From Arenicola marina (Eukaryota > Annelida > Polychaeta > Arenicolidae), in assembly GCA_964019135.1 (NCBI GenBank), contig OZ025263.1, forward strand, positions 20,685,123 through 20,749,122: 64,000 nucleotides of DNA, written 5' to 3'. Under the pieces are notes generated by a model, which did not search any database, had not been told where the DNA came from, and saw nothing but the letters and a program-made list of their open reading frames with translations. Within the stretch, counting starts at the first letter, position 1. Every line of letters begins with the position of its first letter. Position numbers and translations under genes: made by a program. Of the stretch, positions 51,709-64,000 are shown in pieces.

Positions 51709-52494
51709 ATCGGAACAAAGGTGGCGAGTCTCCCCTGATATCCCTCGGAACAAAGGTGGCGAGTCTCCCCTGATATCCCTCGGAACAAAGGTGGCGAGTC
51801 TCCCCTGATATCCCTCGGAACAAAGGGGGCGAGTCTCCCCTGATATCCCTCGGAACAAAGGTGGCGAGTCCCCCCTGATATCCCTCGGAACAAAGGTGGC
51901 GAGTCTCCCCTGATATCCCTCGGAACAAAGGTGGCGAGTCTCCCCTGATATCCCTCGGAACAAAGGTGGCGAGTCTCCCCTGATATCCCTCGGAACAAAG
52001 GGGGCGAGTCTCCCCTGATATCCCTCGGAACAAAGGTGGCGAGTCTCCCCTGATATCCCTCGGAACAAAGGTGGCGAGTCCCCCCTGATATCCCTCGGAA
52101 CAAAGGTGGCGAGTCTCCCCTGATATCCCTCGGAACAAAGGTGGCGAGTCTCCCCTGATATCCCTCGGAACAAAGGTGGCGAGTCCCCCCTGATATCCCT
52201 CGGAACAAAGGTGGCGAGTCTCCCCTGATATCCCTCGGAACAAAGGTGGCGAGTCCCCCCTGATATCCCTCGGAACAAAGGTGGCGAGTCCCCCCTGATA
52301 TCCCTCGGAACAAAGGTACCGAGTCCCCCCTGATATCCCTCGGAACAAAGGTGGCGAGTTTCCCCTGATATCCCTCGGAACAAAGGTGGCGAGTCTCCCC
52401 TGATATCCCTCGGAACAAAGGTGGCGAGTCTCCCCTGATATCCCTCGGAACAAAGGTGGCGAGTCCCCCCTGATATCCCTCGGAACAAAGGTAT
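51709..52494. repeat. 35-bp minisatellite, about 22 copies
   Basis: The unit is CGGAACAAAGGTGGCGAGTC followed by TCCCCTGATATCCCT, very uniform across copies. The main variant sites are GTCTCCCC/GTCCCCCC and AAGGTGG/AAGGGGG. Each unit carries AACAAAG, a match to the SOX core WWCAAWG. The three long minus-strand ORFs (repeating FRGISGETRHLCSEGYQG) arise because the unit has no stop in any minus-strand frame. Confidence 0.97.
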
Positions 52495-53406
52495 ATTCTT
52501 CATACAGCGCCATCCCTGAAATGTATTATACATTGAAAGACGCGGCCGTTCACGACCAGGTGGTAACTGGGCGAAGTTTCTGGGCTTCTCCTAAAGAATT
52601 TTTTTGGGGCTGATTCAAGCCCCGAATTTCGTATATATACCCTTCACCCCGCCACGCCAAAAACACGGACAAACAGACGTGCGTCACAGGCAGAACGACC
52701 CAAACATCTCTGTCTCGCGGCTTTTATATATATATATATATGTGTCTGTCTGTCACCCCATCCGCGCCATCCTACCTGCAACCCCCCCCCCCCCCCCGTC
52801 CCTTAACTACCCCTCCCCCCACCCCTGCGGGACCCACATGCCCCACACGATCACGCCCGCCTGACGGGTGAAGCTTCTCCGGCCTGTGGGTGACAGCGGG
52901 GGGAGGGTGGAATGGAGGCGGAGGGGAGGGGTGCTGATGCCCACCCCGGTGGGTTGTCAGCCCCCTGGCAGGGCCCCCCACCACGGGTCACTGCCCCCCC
53001 TTTGGTCGACAAGAGCACTGCCACTCTAGCATAAAAAGGCGACGTCGGCCCGACTTTTCAAACTTCCAATTAAAAACGTAATATATATTCATTCGGAGGC
53101 CCTGGCTGCTGAGGGCCGCAAGACGAGTTAAATGATGTCCTATTCAGGGCAGTGGAGGGCGGTGGGCGGGGGAGGGGGTGGTGGTAAAGTGTAGGGGGCG
53201 AGGCGGGGGTGGCCGGATGGCGGTTCACCAACCCAGTCTGCATGGTTACTCACAGATAACGTATTGATATCACCTTATGCCAGCTCATCATCTCCCAATA
53301 ACCCCCACCCGCCCACTGCCTGTCCAAACCTGCTCTACATATATCTCTAAAGCTTCACTGCTAAATCCCAAGCACTGTGCAGTTATTTCCTTGTAATATA
53401 TGTGTC
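52495..53406. other. Gene-free stretch up to an assembly gap
   Basis: It contains a (TA)n run at about 52728-52740, a C16 run at 52782-52797 and a G-rich block at 53150-53215. No gene is recognised. Confidence 0.6.
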
Positions 53407-53606
53407 NNNNNNNNNNNNNNNNNNNNNNNNNNNNNNNNNNNNNNNNNNNNNNNNNNNNNNNNNNNNNNNNNNNNNNNNNNNNNNNNNNNNNNNNNNNNNN
53501 NNNNNNNNNNNNNNNNNNNNNNNNNNNNNNNNNNNNNNNNNNNNNNNNNNNNNNNNNNNNNNNNNNNNNNNNNNNNNNNNNNNNNNNNNNNNNNNNNNNN
53601 NNNNNN
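53407..53606. other. Assembly gap (200 N)
   Basis: Exactly 200 consecutive N, most likely a placeholder of unknown true length. It sits directly at the left edge of the roughly 150-bp array, so the missing sequence is probably more of the same repeat. Confidence 0.98.
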
Positions 53607-56516
53607 CGGTAGAGTTTCGGTCTAAAATACATCCAAAACGAATGTGTCGGTCTGAATTACACCCAAAGCGTATATGTCGGTAGGGTTTCAATCTGAATGA
53701 CACCCAAACGTATGTTAGCTAGTGTTTAGGTCTAAATTATGCCCAAAACTGATTTTTCAGTAGAGTTTCGGTCTGAGATACATCCAAAACGAATGTGTCG
53801 ACCTGAATGACACCCAAACGTATGTTAGCTAGTGTTTAGGTCTAAATTACGCCCAAAACGTATGTTTCGTTAGAGTTTCGGTCTGAAATACATCCAAAAC
53901 GAATGTGTCGGTCTGAATTACACCCAAAGCGTATGTGTCGTAGGGTTTCGGTCTGAATGACACCAAAACGTATATGAGCTAGTGTTTAGGTCTAAATTAC
54001 GCCCAAAAACGTATGTTTCGGTTGAGTTTCGGTCTGAAATACATCCAAAAGGAATGTGTCGGTCGGACTTACACCCAAAGCGTATGGGTCGGTAGGGTTT
54101 CGATCTGAATGACACCCAAACGTATGTTAGTTAGTGTTTAGGTCTAAATTACGCCCAAAACGTATGTTTCGGTAGAGTTTCGGTATGAAATACATCCAAA
54201 ACGAATGTGTCGGGCCGAATTACACCCAAAGCGTATGTGTCGGTAGGGTTTCGGTCTGAATGACACCCAAACGTATGTTAGCTAGTGTTTAGGTCTAAAT
54301 TACGCCCAAAACGTATGTTTCGTTAGAGTTTCGGTCTGAAATATATCCAAAACGAATGTGTCGGTCTGAATTACACCCAAAGCGTATGTGTCGGAAGGGT
54401 TTCGGTCTGAATGACACCCAAACGTATGTTAGCTAGTGTTTAGGTCTAAATTACGCGCAAAACGTATGTTTCGGTAGAGTTTCGGTCTGAAATACATCCA
54501 AAACGAATGTGTCGGTCTGAATTACACCCAAAGCGTATGTGTCGGTAGGGTTTTGGTCTGAATGACACCCAAACGTATGTTAGCTAGTGTTTCGGTCCAA
54601 ATTACGCCCCAAAACGTATGTTTCGGTAGAGTTTCGGTCTGAAATACATCCAAAGGGAATGTGTCGGTCTGAATTACACCCAAAGCGTATGTGTCGGTAG
54701 GGTTTCGGTCTGAATGACGCCAAAACGTATATGAGCTAGTGTTTAGGTCTAAATTAGGCCCAAAACGTTTGTTTCGTAGAGTTTCGGACTGAAATACATC
54801 CAAAACGAAGGTGTCGGTCTGAATTACACTAAAAACGCATGTTTCCATGGAGTTTCGGTCTGAAATACATCCAAAACGAATGTGTCGGTCTGAATTACAC
54901 CCAAAGCCTATGTGTCGGTAGGGCTTCGGTCTGAATGACACCAAAACGTATATGAGCTAGTGTTTAGGTCTAAATTACGCCAAAAACGTATGTTTCGGTT
55001 GAGTTTTGGTTTGAAATACATCCAAAACGAATGTGTCGGTCGGAATTCCACCCAAAGCGTATGGGTCGGTAGGGTTTCGATCGGAATGACACCCAAACGT
55101 ATGTTAGTTAGTGTTTAGGTCTAAATTACGCCGAAAACGTATGTTTCAGTAGAGTTTCGGTCTAAAATACATCCAAAACGAATGTGTCGGTCTGAATTAC
55201 ACCCAAAGCGTATATGTCGGTAGGGTTTCAATCTGAATGACACCCAAACGTATGTTAGCTAGTGTTTAGCTCTAAATTATGCCCAAAAACTGATTTTTCC
55301 GGTAGAGTTTCGGTCTGAGATACATCCAAAACGAATGTGTCGACCTGAATGACACCCAAACGTATGTTAGCTAGTGTTTAGGTCTAAATTACGCCCAAAA
55401 CGTATGTTTCGTTAGAGTTTCGGTCTGAAATACATCCAAAACGAACGTGTCGGTCTGAATTACACCCAAAGCGTATGTGTCGGTAGGGTTTCGGTCTGAA
55501 TGACACCAAAACGTATATGAGCTAGTGTTTAGGTCTAAATTACGCCCAAAACGTATGTTTCGTTTGAGTTTCGGTCTGAAATACATCCAAAAGGAATGTG
55601 TCGGTCGGACTTACACCCAAAGCCTATGGGTCGGTAGGGTTTCGATCTGAATGACACCCAAACGTATGTTAGTTAGTGTTTAGGTCTATATTACGCCCAA
55701 AACGTATGTTTCGGTAGAGTTTCGGTATGAAATACATCCAAAACGAATGTGTCGGGCCGAATTACACCCAAAAGCGTATGTGTCGGTAGGGTTTCGGTCT
55801 GAATGACACCCAAACGTATGTTAGCTAGTGTTTAGGTCTAAATTACGCCCAAAACGTATGTTTCGTTAGAGTTTCGGTCTGAAATATATTCCAAAACGAA
55901 TGTGTCGGTCTGAATTACACCCAAAGCGTATGTGTCGGTAGGGTTTCGGTCTGAATGACACCCAAACGTATGTTAGCTAGTGTTTAGGTCTAAATTACGC
56001 CCAAAACGTATGTTTCGGTAGAGTTTCGGTCTGAAATACATCCAAAACGAATGTGTCGGTCTGAATTACACCCAAAGCGTATGTGTCGGTAGGGTTTTGG
56101 TCTGAATGACACCCAAACGTATGTTAGCTAGTGTTTCGGTCCAAATTACGCCCAAAACGTATGTTTCGGTAGAGTTTCGGGCTGAAATACATCCAAAACG
56201 AATGTGTCGGTCTGAATTACACCCAAAGCGTATGTGTCGGTAGGGGTTTCGGTCTGAATGACACCCAAACGTATGTTAGCTAGTGTTTAGGTCTAAATTA
56301 CGCCCAAAACGTGTTTCGGTAGAGTTTCGGTCTGAAATACATCCAAAACGAATGTGTTGGTCTGAATTACACCCAAAGCGTATGTGTCGGTAGGGTTTCG
56401 GTCTGAATGACACCCAAGCGTATGTTAGCTAGTGTTTAGGTGTAAATTACGCCCAAAACGTATGTTTCGGTAGAGTTTCGGTCTGAAATACATCCAAAAC
56501 GAATGTGTCGGGCTAC
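53607..56516. repeat. Roughly 150-bp higher-order minisatellite
   Basis: Four related subunits of about 30-41 bp repeat in order: GAGTTTCGGTCTGAAATACA (ends AACGAATGTGT), CGGTCTGAATTACACCCAAA (ends GCGTATGTGT), GGGTTTCGGTCTGAATGACA (ends ACGTATGTTAG), and CTAGTGTTTAGGTCTAAATT (ends AACGTATGTTT). A larger period of 1540 bp is visible: the rare TCTAAAATAC variant is at 53621 and 55161. Minus-strand ORFs here are repeat by-products. Confidence 0.95.
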
Positions 56517-58699
56517 CCCCCTCTTCTTTTCCTTGTACAGACCACCCATAACCGTGCTGAACCGACACCCCCCCCCCCTTCTCCTTCGCCCACCTATAAC
56601 CCCATACACCGCAATTGATGTTGTCCTCCACACTCACAAACACGTGCGCACGTTTCCCTTTTTAATGTCTCACTGATTGTCTCTGACTACTGACATGTTC
56701 TGGCGTCTTGTTGACATTTTGCGAACAAATTATTCAATTATCTCTAACCAAGTGAGGGGCAGTACATAGAGCTATATTAGATTGTGCATTGCCACCATTA
56801 CTATAATACCAACATGCCGACCTGTGGCCAACGTTCTCATACAAACAAACATTTTGTTAGCCAATCATCGATGGCTTCCTTCCCCACCCTCCATCCCCCG
56901 GCTCTCCGCCAAACAAAAAAGCTTGAGAACTTTACGGCAGTAGAAGATTGTCGTCTCTTTAACAACATACAATTTGTCTCATAACTTAAAGTTAAGTTGA
57001 CATCAGAAGCAGTCGGGTATATTTTTCGAAATAAAAACTTTTGAGCAGGAAACACCCGTTTGTATAACATTTAATAAACCCTGTGTATCGCCAACATTGT
57101 TCGCCTCTTGGTATTCAATGTCGACTATCTATTACAGAAGGCGAAGAGGGGGGTGGTGGTGGGGGGGGGGGGAGGGGCAAAGGTGGGTGGCCGTGGGAAC
57201 CAGCCTAGCAAACAGAGGGCGGAACCAGTAACCACCAAGACGTCGCCACAGTCGAGACAAGACGGACAGATAACAAAAGGGAGAGCGCAAAGTCACACGA
57301 CCCTCTCCCACCAGATAATAGATCCATTAAGGTTATACCTGTGTGAACAAACAGGTCGCAGCCATGTCATCACCACTCCAAGTCACACAAAGCATATATA
57401 TATATATTAGGTTATATGTTAGCCAGGCACCGAAACTCAGGTATAACCCTGTTGATGGCTGTGAACATGGACCCTATTGAAGTTATAGATCAAGTGACTC
57501 AGTGTAGAGGCCCCGTGTGTGTGGGAAGGTAACATGGGTGTTTTCCCCCTCAAATAATGTGCATGAATGCATGAGAAAAGAATTCCCACAGAGAGCACAA
57601 TACACCAATAGAAGTACCATCTTTGTATTTGTTTGTTAGGGCATAAATGAAAGCGTATATTTATTAGCTTCTTAATGGCTGTTTTTCAGGTATTTAAGTT
57701 TGCAGATAAATTTGGGTTTTGCGCAATTTCACCCCTCACAGTTACTGCTACTAAAGATACTTTTGTCTTGCATAAACGCTTTTTGACTGGATTATAATGT
57801 AACTATTTTCCAAATAGAAGAATGCAAATCCGCACCCTTCCGGAAGCAACTATTTGCCCTATGATCGTAGTGGGGTTACCCCGTTTTTCAAACACCTTTT
57901 GTGCCATGGTTGCCCGAAGATATTATTTGATGTTTATATAAATCATATCATTTTTTGAAGTTGAAATAAAAGCTCCAAACAAAGGACTATTATTAGCTTA
58001 GTCAATTGTTTTGTCATGACTGAAGGATAGAGAAAGACCTTGCAAGGTGTGGTTGATCTTCTGATATACCACAAAAGTAAAGATACAACTTAATCTTTAG
58101 ATACCAGGTTGCTTACAAAACTGAAACCGATAATATTAGGGTATAATATATGGTAAATACAAAATGTTGCCTATAGTCAAAGAAATATTCCACCAGACCC
58201 CAAAAAATATTTTTGTCCTTTCCGAAATGAAGTGTTCAACTCCTTGCAGTCAGAAGCTGGTTGACTGTGATTCGATGCACGCTCCCAGACATTATAGAGC
58301 CTCATTATAGTAAGCGGAGGACGCTTGTTCGCGTTATTAAACCTATTCATGCAACGTCCGTCAACACATAATCTTCGCCTTTAAATTGTAACATGGAGTG
58401 GCCTCGTCACTGTAAAAAATAACCCATTTTTGTCAATACAATTCATGGCTTCGGCGCTTTTTCTATTCATCAAACCGCGCATTAAACACCTAACTTTAAA
58501 CACCTAAGTTTCGCCCCCCAAAATTTGTTTTTTGGGGGCCTATTGGTGCTTTTTGTTCAAGCTGATTGTTGATTTTTCCTTTCATATAGTATGCAAACGT
58601 TCTGAAATTTGCCAGAAATTTTCTGTATAAGTAATTTTAGGAAGTTTAACCGGCTATTCTATTCCTTCCAACAGAACAGCTTTACAACAGTGAACACTG

Positions 58700-58765
58700 T
58701 ATAACACTGGTATAACACTGGTATAACACTGGTATAACACTGGTATAACACTGGTATAACACTGC
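58700..58765. repeat. 11-bp tandem repeat, 6 copies
   Basis: Six copies of TATAACACTGG, nearly perfect, with the last copy ending TGC. Confidence 0.95.
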
Positions 58766-61700
58766 GGCAGCTGCCTGACAAGGAAACATGGAATAACTAG
58801 AACTTGAACCGTCTTATGACGCATGACGCCACCTATTTATTGCGTGAATGCAAAACACGAATCCAATGAACGTATCTACAGAAGTGTTTTCCCTCACGAA
58901 GAAAAGACATATATCCCACCGGTATTATTTCTCAGTTGACATTGTTGTTGTAATTTATTTCTACGTAGTCAGAACTCGTCCCACGTAGAAGACAGACGCT
59001 AAGCGACATATACCCCTGGGTATGACCCACCTGCATCTCAAGACGACACACAGCAAAGTTTTCTCCTCTCGTGACCACCACCCACCCTGCCCATGCCCCC
59101 CCTCCCCCTCCCTCCACTTCCCCCACACACACACTCTCAACTCGATTCCGCTCGTTTTCTTGGTTTTGGCGATGCTGGTGTACAGTCGATGGTTTAGGGG
59201 AGGGGGAGGGGGGAGGGGGGGGGGGGGGAGGTAGAGGGGAGGGTTCAGGCTTGAGGGGTGCAAGAGTATAGAGGCTGGAGCGGAGAGGGGAAGGCGGGGG
59301 GTGGAGAAGGGGCCAGAGTATGAGGGTGGGCATGGCGGCGGCGGCATCCTTTGATCTGCAGAGCGTCACAATTCATGGCGGCCGGGTGAGAGCGATACTA
59401 GTGTGCGGAGGTGGGGGTGGGCGCGTGGGGGGGGGGGGGGGCTTACAGGGGGGTGATATGGGTGATGGGGCAGCCGTGGAGCTGAGAAGGGGTAAGGTAG
59501 GGTTGAGACGCTGGGTGACAGAATGAATATAACATGAAGTGATGAGTTATTAGGAGTTTGAATCCCCCCGACGCTTGAAGATATATATTCAATATATATT
59601 CCAGCGCAGCACAGGGAACAATCGCATAGTTGCTACTAGGGTAGGAGTCATGGGGTAGTTATGGGTGGCTGGGGTGAGTGGGGAACCCAGTTGTCACAGG
59701 TGGGGGGGGGGGGGGGGCAGTGAGAGTGCGTTATTCTGGTGGAATGGGGGAGAAAGGCCAATTTATGACTTCTCTGGTGCCTTCAAAATGTCGTCAACAT
59801 TTCACCAGGGGTGTGAGAAATGACAAGGGGGTCTAGCGGCGGGGGTGAAAAGGGGGGGGGTGGAGGGAGGGAGTGGGGGTGGGGTGGGTGCAATTAGCAC
59901 ATCACGATTCTAGCTATTTCTTTCAATTACCCCTACGATTAGAGAGCAAACTGAGGGATCACTTCCCTGCAGGGGTGGTAATGAAAGAGTAAAGGCGCCG
60001 ACCGGACAACAAAGGGGAGACTTTAATTCAATTAAGGTCATTTACGGCAGCAGTTATATGTGTTAGATGTGTTGAAGCCACTGAGACTGTGAGTGAATTA
60101 AGGAGGGTTGGGGAGGGGGAGTGAGAGGGGAGGTGGCGGGGTGGTTCTGCGTGATGGGGTTTAGCGACGGTAGGGTGGGTGGGCGACGGGAGGATGCGAG
60201 GGGACGGGGAGGGGGGTCATGGACTTGATGAGGGTGACTTACTGGCTACGTGTCAGAAGTGGGGCGAGGGATGAGGTGGGAGGGTAGAGGTGTGGTATGG
60301 AGGGGGAAGGCGTGATGGTGGGGAGGGGGGGAGTGCCGAGTGTGGGGGGGGGGGGAGGAGAGGAGATAGACGGACAGCGGCCGACATAGATATCATTGAG
60401 TGACAGCCAGGGTTGTTCTGAGGTAACGCCGAGAGGGGCCTCAGCGACCAGTGGAAGCCGTCGGCCTGGAATCAATTAAGGAACCGACGCCCGACCCAGT
60501 AATTACCGGGTAGAGCGGCACATTTGTACAACTCGTGATTTTTTGTATAAACAACCCTGGGTCGCCAGTATTTCTTCAAGGAAGCACCTTTGACCGTCAG
60601 TTGAAAGGAAGCGGCACGCTGAAAGCAAACAGGCCGCAACACTGTCTGCCATTTAATGAAAGGCCCCCGTGCCTGCTCAGCAACTCGCCCACCTGACCAC
60701 ATTGTCATTTCCTGGCCTGGTAACGTTCAATTTCAATGGCTAGAGGTCAGGGAGCAATGACCATTAAGGTACGAAGACAACAAACAACAGGGCAAAAGGT
60801 CTTATAATATCGGTAAGTTTGATATTCCACTGAGGTTGTTAGCTTTCACCCGAGTCACCCTTTCGCCCTCCCCGATAAAGGACTGTTAGGATAGGGGCTT
60901 CTCGGTCAAAACATGCTGGTGGCGCCATCTTCTATCTTTCTTATGCACCTGTCATCGTCCATCATAAATATGGTCGTCATGGGCACGAACGCGTGCAGAC
61001 GAGATTCTTCAGATGACCAGTGCGAGGTCTCAAGAGACAAGGATCGCATAGATTCCTTGTGTGAAAGCAGGTACTTGCCCTGTATGTAAGTGAATGTTCA
61101 ACCAACATTTTTCAGGTCTTATTTGGGTTGCGTTATCCACCGCCGAAAGGTCATACCAGGTGAGACTTCAAAGTTTCAAAGTGTCCAAAACTCGACTTTT
61201 CGGGTTATATGTATTGTTATGCAAACAATGTAAGAAGTAAGACTTCAAAGCGAACATTGTTTACCAATGATGAATAGGTACAAACCATGCAGGACAAGTA
61301 GCTGATGACTTCTGCACGCTCGAACAACCTTGACTGCGTGGAATACATGCTAAGATATGTGATGCGTGTGCTTGGTTTGAGACACACACCTATGAAGATC
61401 ATATCGCTCGAATGGGAACGATGGAGGCCAGGATGGAGGCATGTCCAGATAACCCCCACCTGTTTCGAAGATTGAAGTACACCGGAGCTTTATCCTGCAC
61501 GAAAATAAAAATTGGCACTGGTAGAGCTTACCCACACACAAAAAACTTCCAGACAATTTGTGTCCCGATAAAAATATATTACGAACTCAAGTCATTCGTG
61601 TGTTAACACAAGCAATGGGGGCCTCGGGGTTAGCCGTCAATTTGCTTTCTTCTTCAAATAGCACGCGCGTGAGTGCCAACAACTGCAGAATCACTAAAAA

Positions 61701-62688
61701 CGTTGGTTAACACATCTTAGCCAGCCGACAACTATCACTTGAAAAAAGTATAGTTATTTTTCTTCGCTTATACAAAGTTAGAATGTAATATATTAGTTTG
61801 ACGTTCAAGATAATAAAACCAGGGGTACATTCCTTACAAATACCCGCTATCTTCAAGCATTTAAATGCACTTTGACAGCTCTGACATTTTCATTTAGCGT
61901 CAGTTCTTCTAGAGTTTGATTGGCTGATAATAGTTTCGGCTTGTATTTACAGTTTCCGTAACGCGCTTTGGGTGAGACGCGGAATCTGAAACGTCCTAGT
62001 TGTATCGTTGCGCGAGTACCTCTACTCTTTCTCCCCTCATGCCTCTGCCTGGGGCTCCTGGCTGGCGGGACCCAGGTCCCCCGGGGAGGGACCCAGGTGC
62101 CTCTAGATAAATGCGGGGGTCGCTTTACTGGGCTTATTACGTGCAGGCCGGGTTGGTTCCCGGGAGAGGTTTCGACGCCCTCGTGTAGTGATTGAAGGAA
62201 CCCGACACCTTTTCGCGGGAGACTCCAAGACCCGAGTTAGACAAACCAAACCACGGATGCGATGACGGGGAGAGGGGTGGGGGGGGGCGACAGGGTAATG
62301 GCGAGAGTGTTCTGTTTAGAAAAGGTCCGTTCGGTTTGGACGCTGTTACCGGTCACGGTTTAGGCCCCTCACGAGGTCCGTGTTAACTTTTAACCGGCAT
62401 AACCTGCCCAATTACCCCTCCGCCACCGCTACCTAGGTCTCAACTCTGAAATCAACACGACATCAAAAAACCTGAAATCCATACGGCTGTCTGAGGGTGC
62501 TGGACAGGGGGGAGAGGGAGGGTGCGGTTGGATGTTTGGATGTGTGTGAGGGGGGGGGGGGGTGAGGGTGAGGTATGAAAAAAGCGTCATTCACTCGGCG
62601 TCTTCGCGTTTCAATCTCAATTTCATTGTCGCGTATAAAAGTCACTATAATGTGGAAACAACCTGCGTCTTGTTATTCCTGTGTTTAG

Positions 62689-62780
62689 GTCGCCCGGCCG
62701 AGAAAAGGGTGAAGCGAGTCACGTCTAAACTGAGGGAAGATAACAACATAGTGCCAACTCTGGGGGATACTTTAAGTTGA
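62689..62780 (+). other. Weak candidate exon with an acceptor compatible with engrailed exon 1
   Basis: An acceptor (TTCCTGTGTTTAG, AG at 62687-62688) precedes an open frame to TGA at 62778-62780. Joined in phase 1 it would read Gly, then RPAEKRVKRVTSKLRED and about 13 more residues. It begins with a basic stretch, as the segment between RPSSG and the homeodomain does, but has no homeodomain. It could be an alternative terminal exon, an unrelated exon, or chance. Confidence is low. Confidence 0.13.
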
Positions 62781-63567
62781 TATTTCAAGTGCACCAATTT
62801 ATTTTTTGTTTTGGGTGACTATCGGCCGGTTTGCAGGCTGAGCAAATATGGCGTAAATTGGTCAATCTTCCAACAGTTACGCCTGTATTTCCTTTCCTTC
62901 AGTCACGGGCACTGGAATGATTATGGGCAATTTACGTGTCATTGACAGCAATTGTGGGCAGTAATTGTTATGTTTACGATGCATTTCCCTGGCTGGAAGT
63001 CGGCTCAAACGTGAGGACTCAGCTGGAAGTCGGATCAAAAGTGAGCACTCGGCTGGTAAGAAACACTCACCATGCATTTGACAATACTATATTCGACAAA
63101 ACTGCTTTCGAAAAACTAACCGCTCCAGATGTCGATTTCAGCTCGGTGCGTTATTTGTGGGGGCTTACATTGCTGGAGACGCCATCGTGCGCAGGAAGCT
63201 TTGGGTGCAGTTGATTCATTTCCTCCAGGATGAATAATACGGAATATGAGCGATGAATCCATCACGTCCAATGAGCTGGAAGGGAGTTGCCATAGGGTTC
63301 AATACGACAGCAGAAAGCTGGTCTATGGCTCAGATGATATCCTCCACATTCGTATATGCTAACGAATAGATATCATGCTACATACGCCAATATATTATCA
63401 TATAGCCACGTAGCCACAAAACACTTCTTGTTACATATGTTCAGGCCATTTTATACGTTGCTTGATATCATGTTTGCACAAACAAAATCTATAAGGTCAA
63501 GTTAAGCGAACGCGCACATGTTCAGCTTTCGTCATCTCTTTTGAAACGGTCGCACAACAGTAGCTCT

Positions 63568-63690
63568 GCCGGAAGAGGTAGAGGCTGGAGGAGGTAAAGG
63601 CTAGAGGAGGTAGAGGCTGGAGGAGGTAGAGGCTAGAGGAGGTAGAAGCTGGAGGAGGTAGAGGCTAGAGGAGATAGAGGCTGGAGGAGT
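63568..63690. repeat. 16-bp purine-rich tandem repeat, about 7 copies
   Basis: The unit is GAGGTAGAGGCTGGAG, alternating with GAGGTAGAGGCTAGAG. The GGCT landmark recurs every 16 bp. The alternation again suggests a dimeric period of 32 bp. The remaining 310 bp to the end of the window show nothing I can name. Confidence 0.93.
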
Positions 63691-64000
63691 TGAATAGAAT
63701 AGAGCTTTAGATATGATCAACCTGAAGAGGAGGAGTAACTGGCTGGGTTTTTACCTAAATATGTAAATTTGCATGTAAAATTGGGATAATGAAAATTGAG
63801 CAGAAAACATGCAAAACGCAAATACTTGCGTGATGCAAAAGTGAGCGTAAAGTCTATGTTGCGTGACCCGATGCTCATGCACACTATGAATTATTTCCAT
63901 ATCCCACCAGAACAATCACCTAGAAGTTGATGGCATCTCATTACGTGATTTATTTCAGAGCCTTTTCAGACATTATGTCATAATGGCTCTGGTGGAAAAC

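Larger units (their letters stand above)
56517..63567. other. Gene-poor unique stretch
   Basis: Apart from G/C-rich blocks (57140-57180, 59065-59110, 59195-59450, 59700-59720, 59850-59885, 60100-60360, 62270-62290, 62545-62565), the sequence is balanced. The section 57400-58690 is free of long homopolymers, and 60700-61100 contains SOX-like ACAAC(A), GCCATCTT (YY1-type) and TAAT motifs that could be regulatory. A pair of 30-bp near-copies (GCTGGAAGTCGG) lies at about 62993-63053. No gene is recognised except the weak exon candidate at 62689. Confidence 0.5.

Overview
The window looks like nuclear DNA of a bilaterian animal, probably a marine invertebrate. The evidence is an interrupted gene with a clear splice donor, an engrailed-class homeobox gene, a eukaryotic tRNA-Pro with internal A and B boxes, CpG- and CCAAT-rich promoter sequence, and many minisatellites. 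I cannot fix the phylum from sequence alone. There are no operons, no CRISPR array and no rRNA, and I recognised no retroviral or LTR element.

Only one protein-coding gene is well supported: the first coding exon of engrailed on the + strand (35690-37142). It carries a Groucho-binding EH1 motif, Gly- and Asn-rich stretches, and the hallmark WPAWVYCTRYSDRPSSG block. It ends at a consensus donor. About 0.7 kb upstream there are repeated inverted CCAAT boxes, a GC box and a CRE-like site, followed by a leader with two small uORFs. I could not find the homeobox exon in the 26.8 kb downstream. It is either outside the window (making everything after 37143 intronic) or missing from the assembly. 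One phase-compatible splice-acceptor ORF at 62689-62780 encodes no homeodomain.

Roughly a third of the window (about 21-22 kb) is tandem repeat. The largest is a 9.4 kb array of 38/32-bp units (2.4-11.8 kb) containing an apparently exact 3749-bp higher-order duplication. Others are a 54-bp tRNA-like array (20.9-21.6 kb), a 42-bp array (22.5-25.0 kb), a 17-bp array (25.4-28.0 kb), a 38-bp array (31.1-31.6 kb), a 41/42-bp array (47.7-49.5 kb), a 35-bp array (51.7-52.5 kb) and a roughly 150-bp array beside a 200-N gap (53.6-56.5 kb). Nearly all long ORFs in the window lie inside these arrays. They exist because the units lack stops, not because they encode proteins.

The rest is single-copy-looking noncoding DNA broken by unusually many long G or C homopolymers (10-18 nt). 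Runs of A or T of that length are essentially absent. Small mobile-element candidates are a tRNA-headed SINE at about 21.5 kb, a hAT-like MITE at 29.8 kb, an inverted-repeat-bounded minisatellite element at 15.6 kb, and tRNA-like relics at 20.8 and 44.5 kb. The most distinctive structure is the 54-bp tRNA-like array, whose variant order reads abc-abcc-abccc-a.
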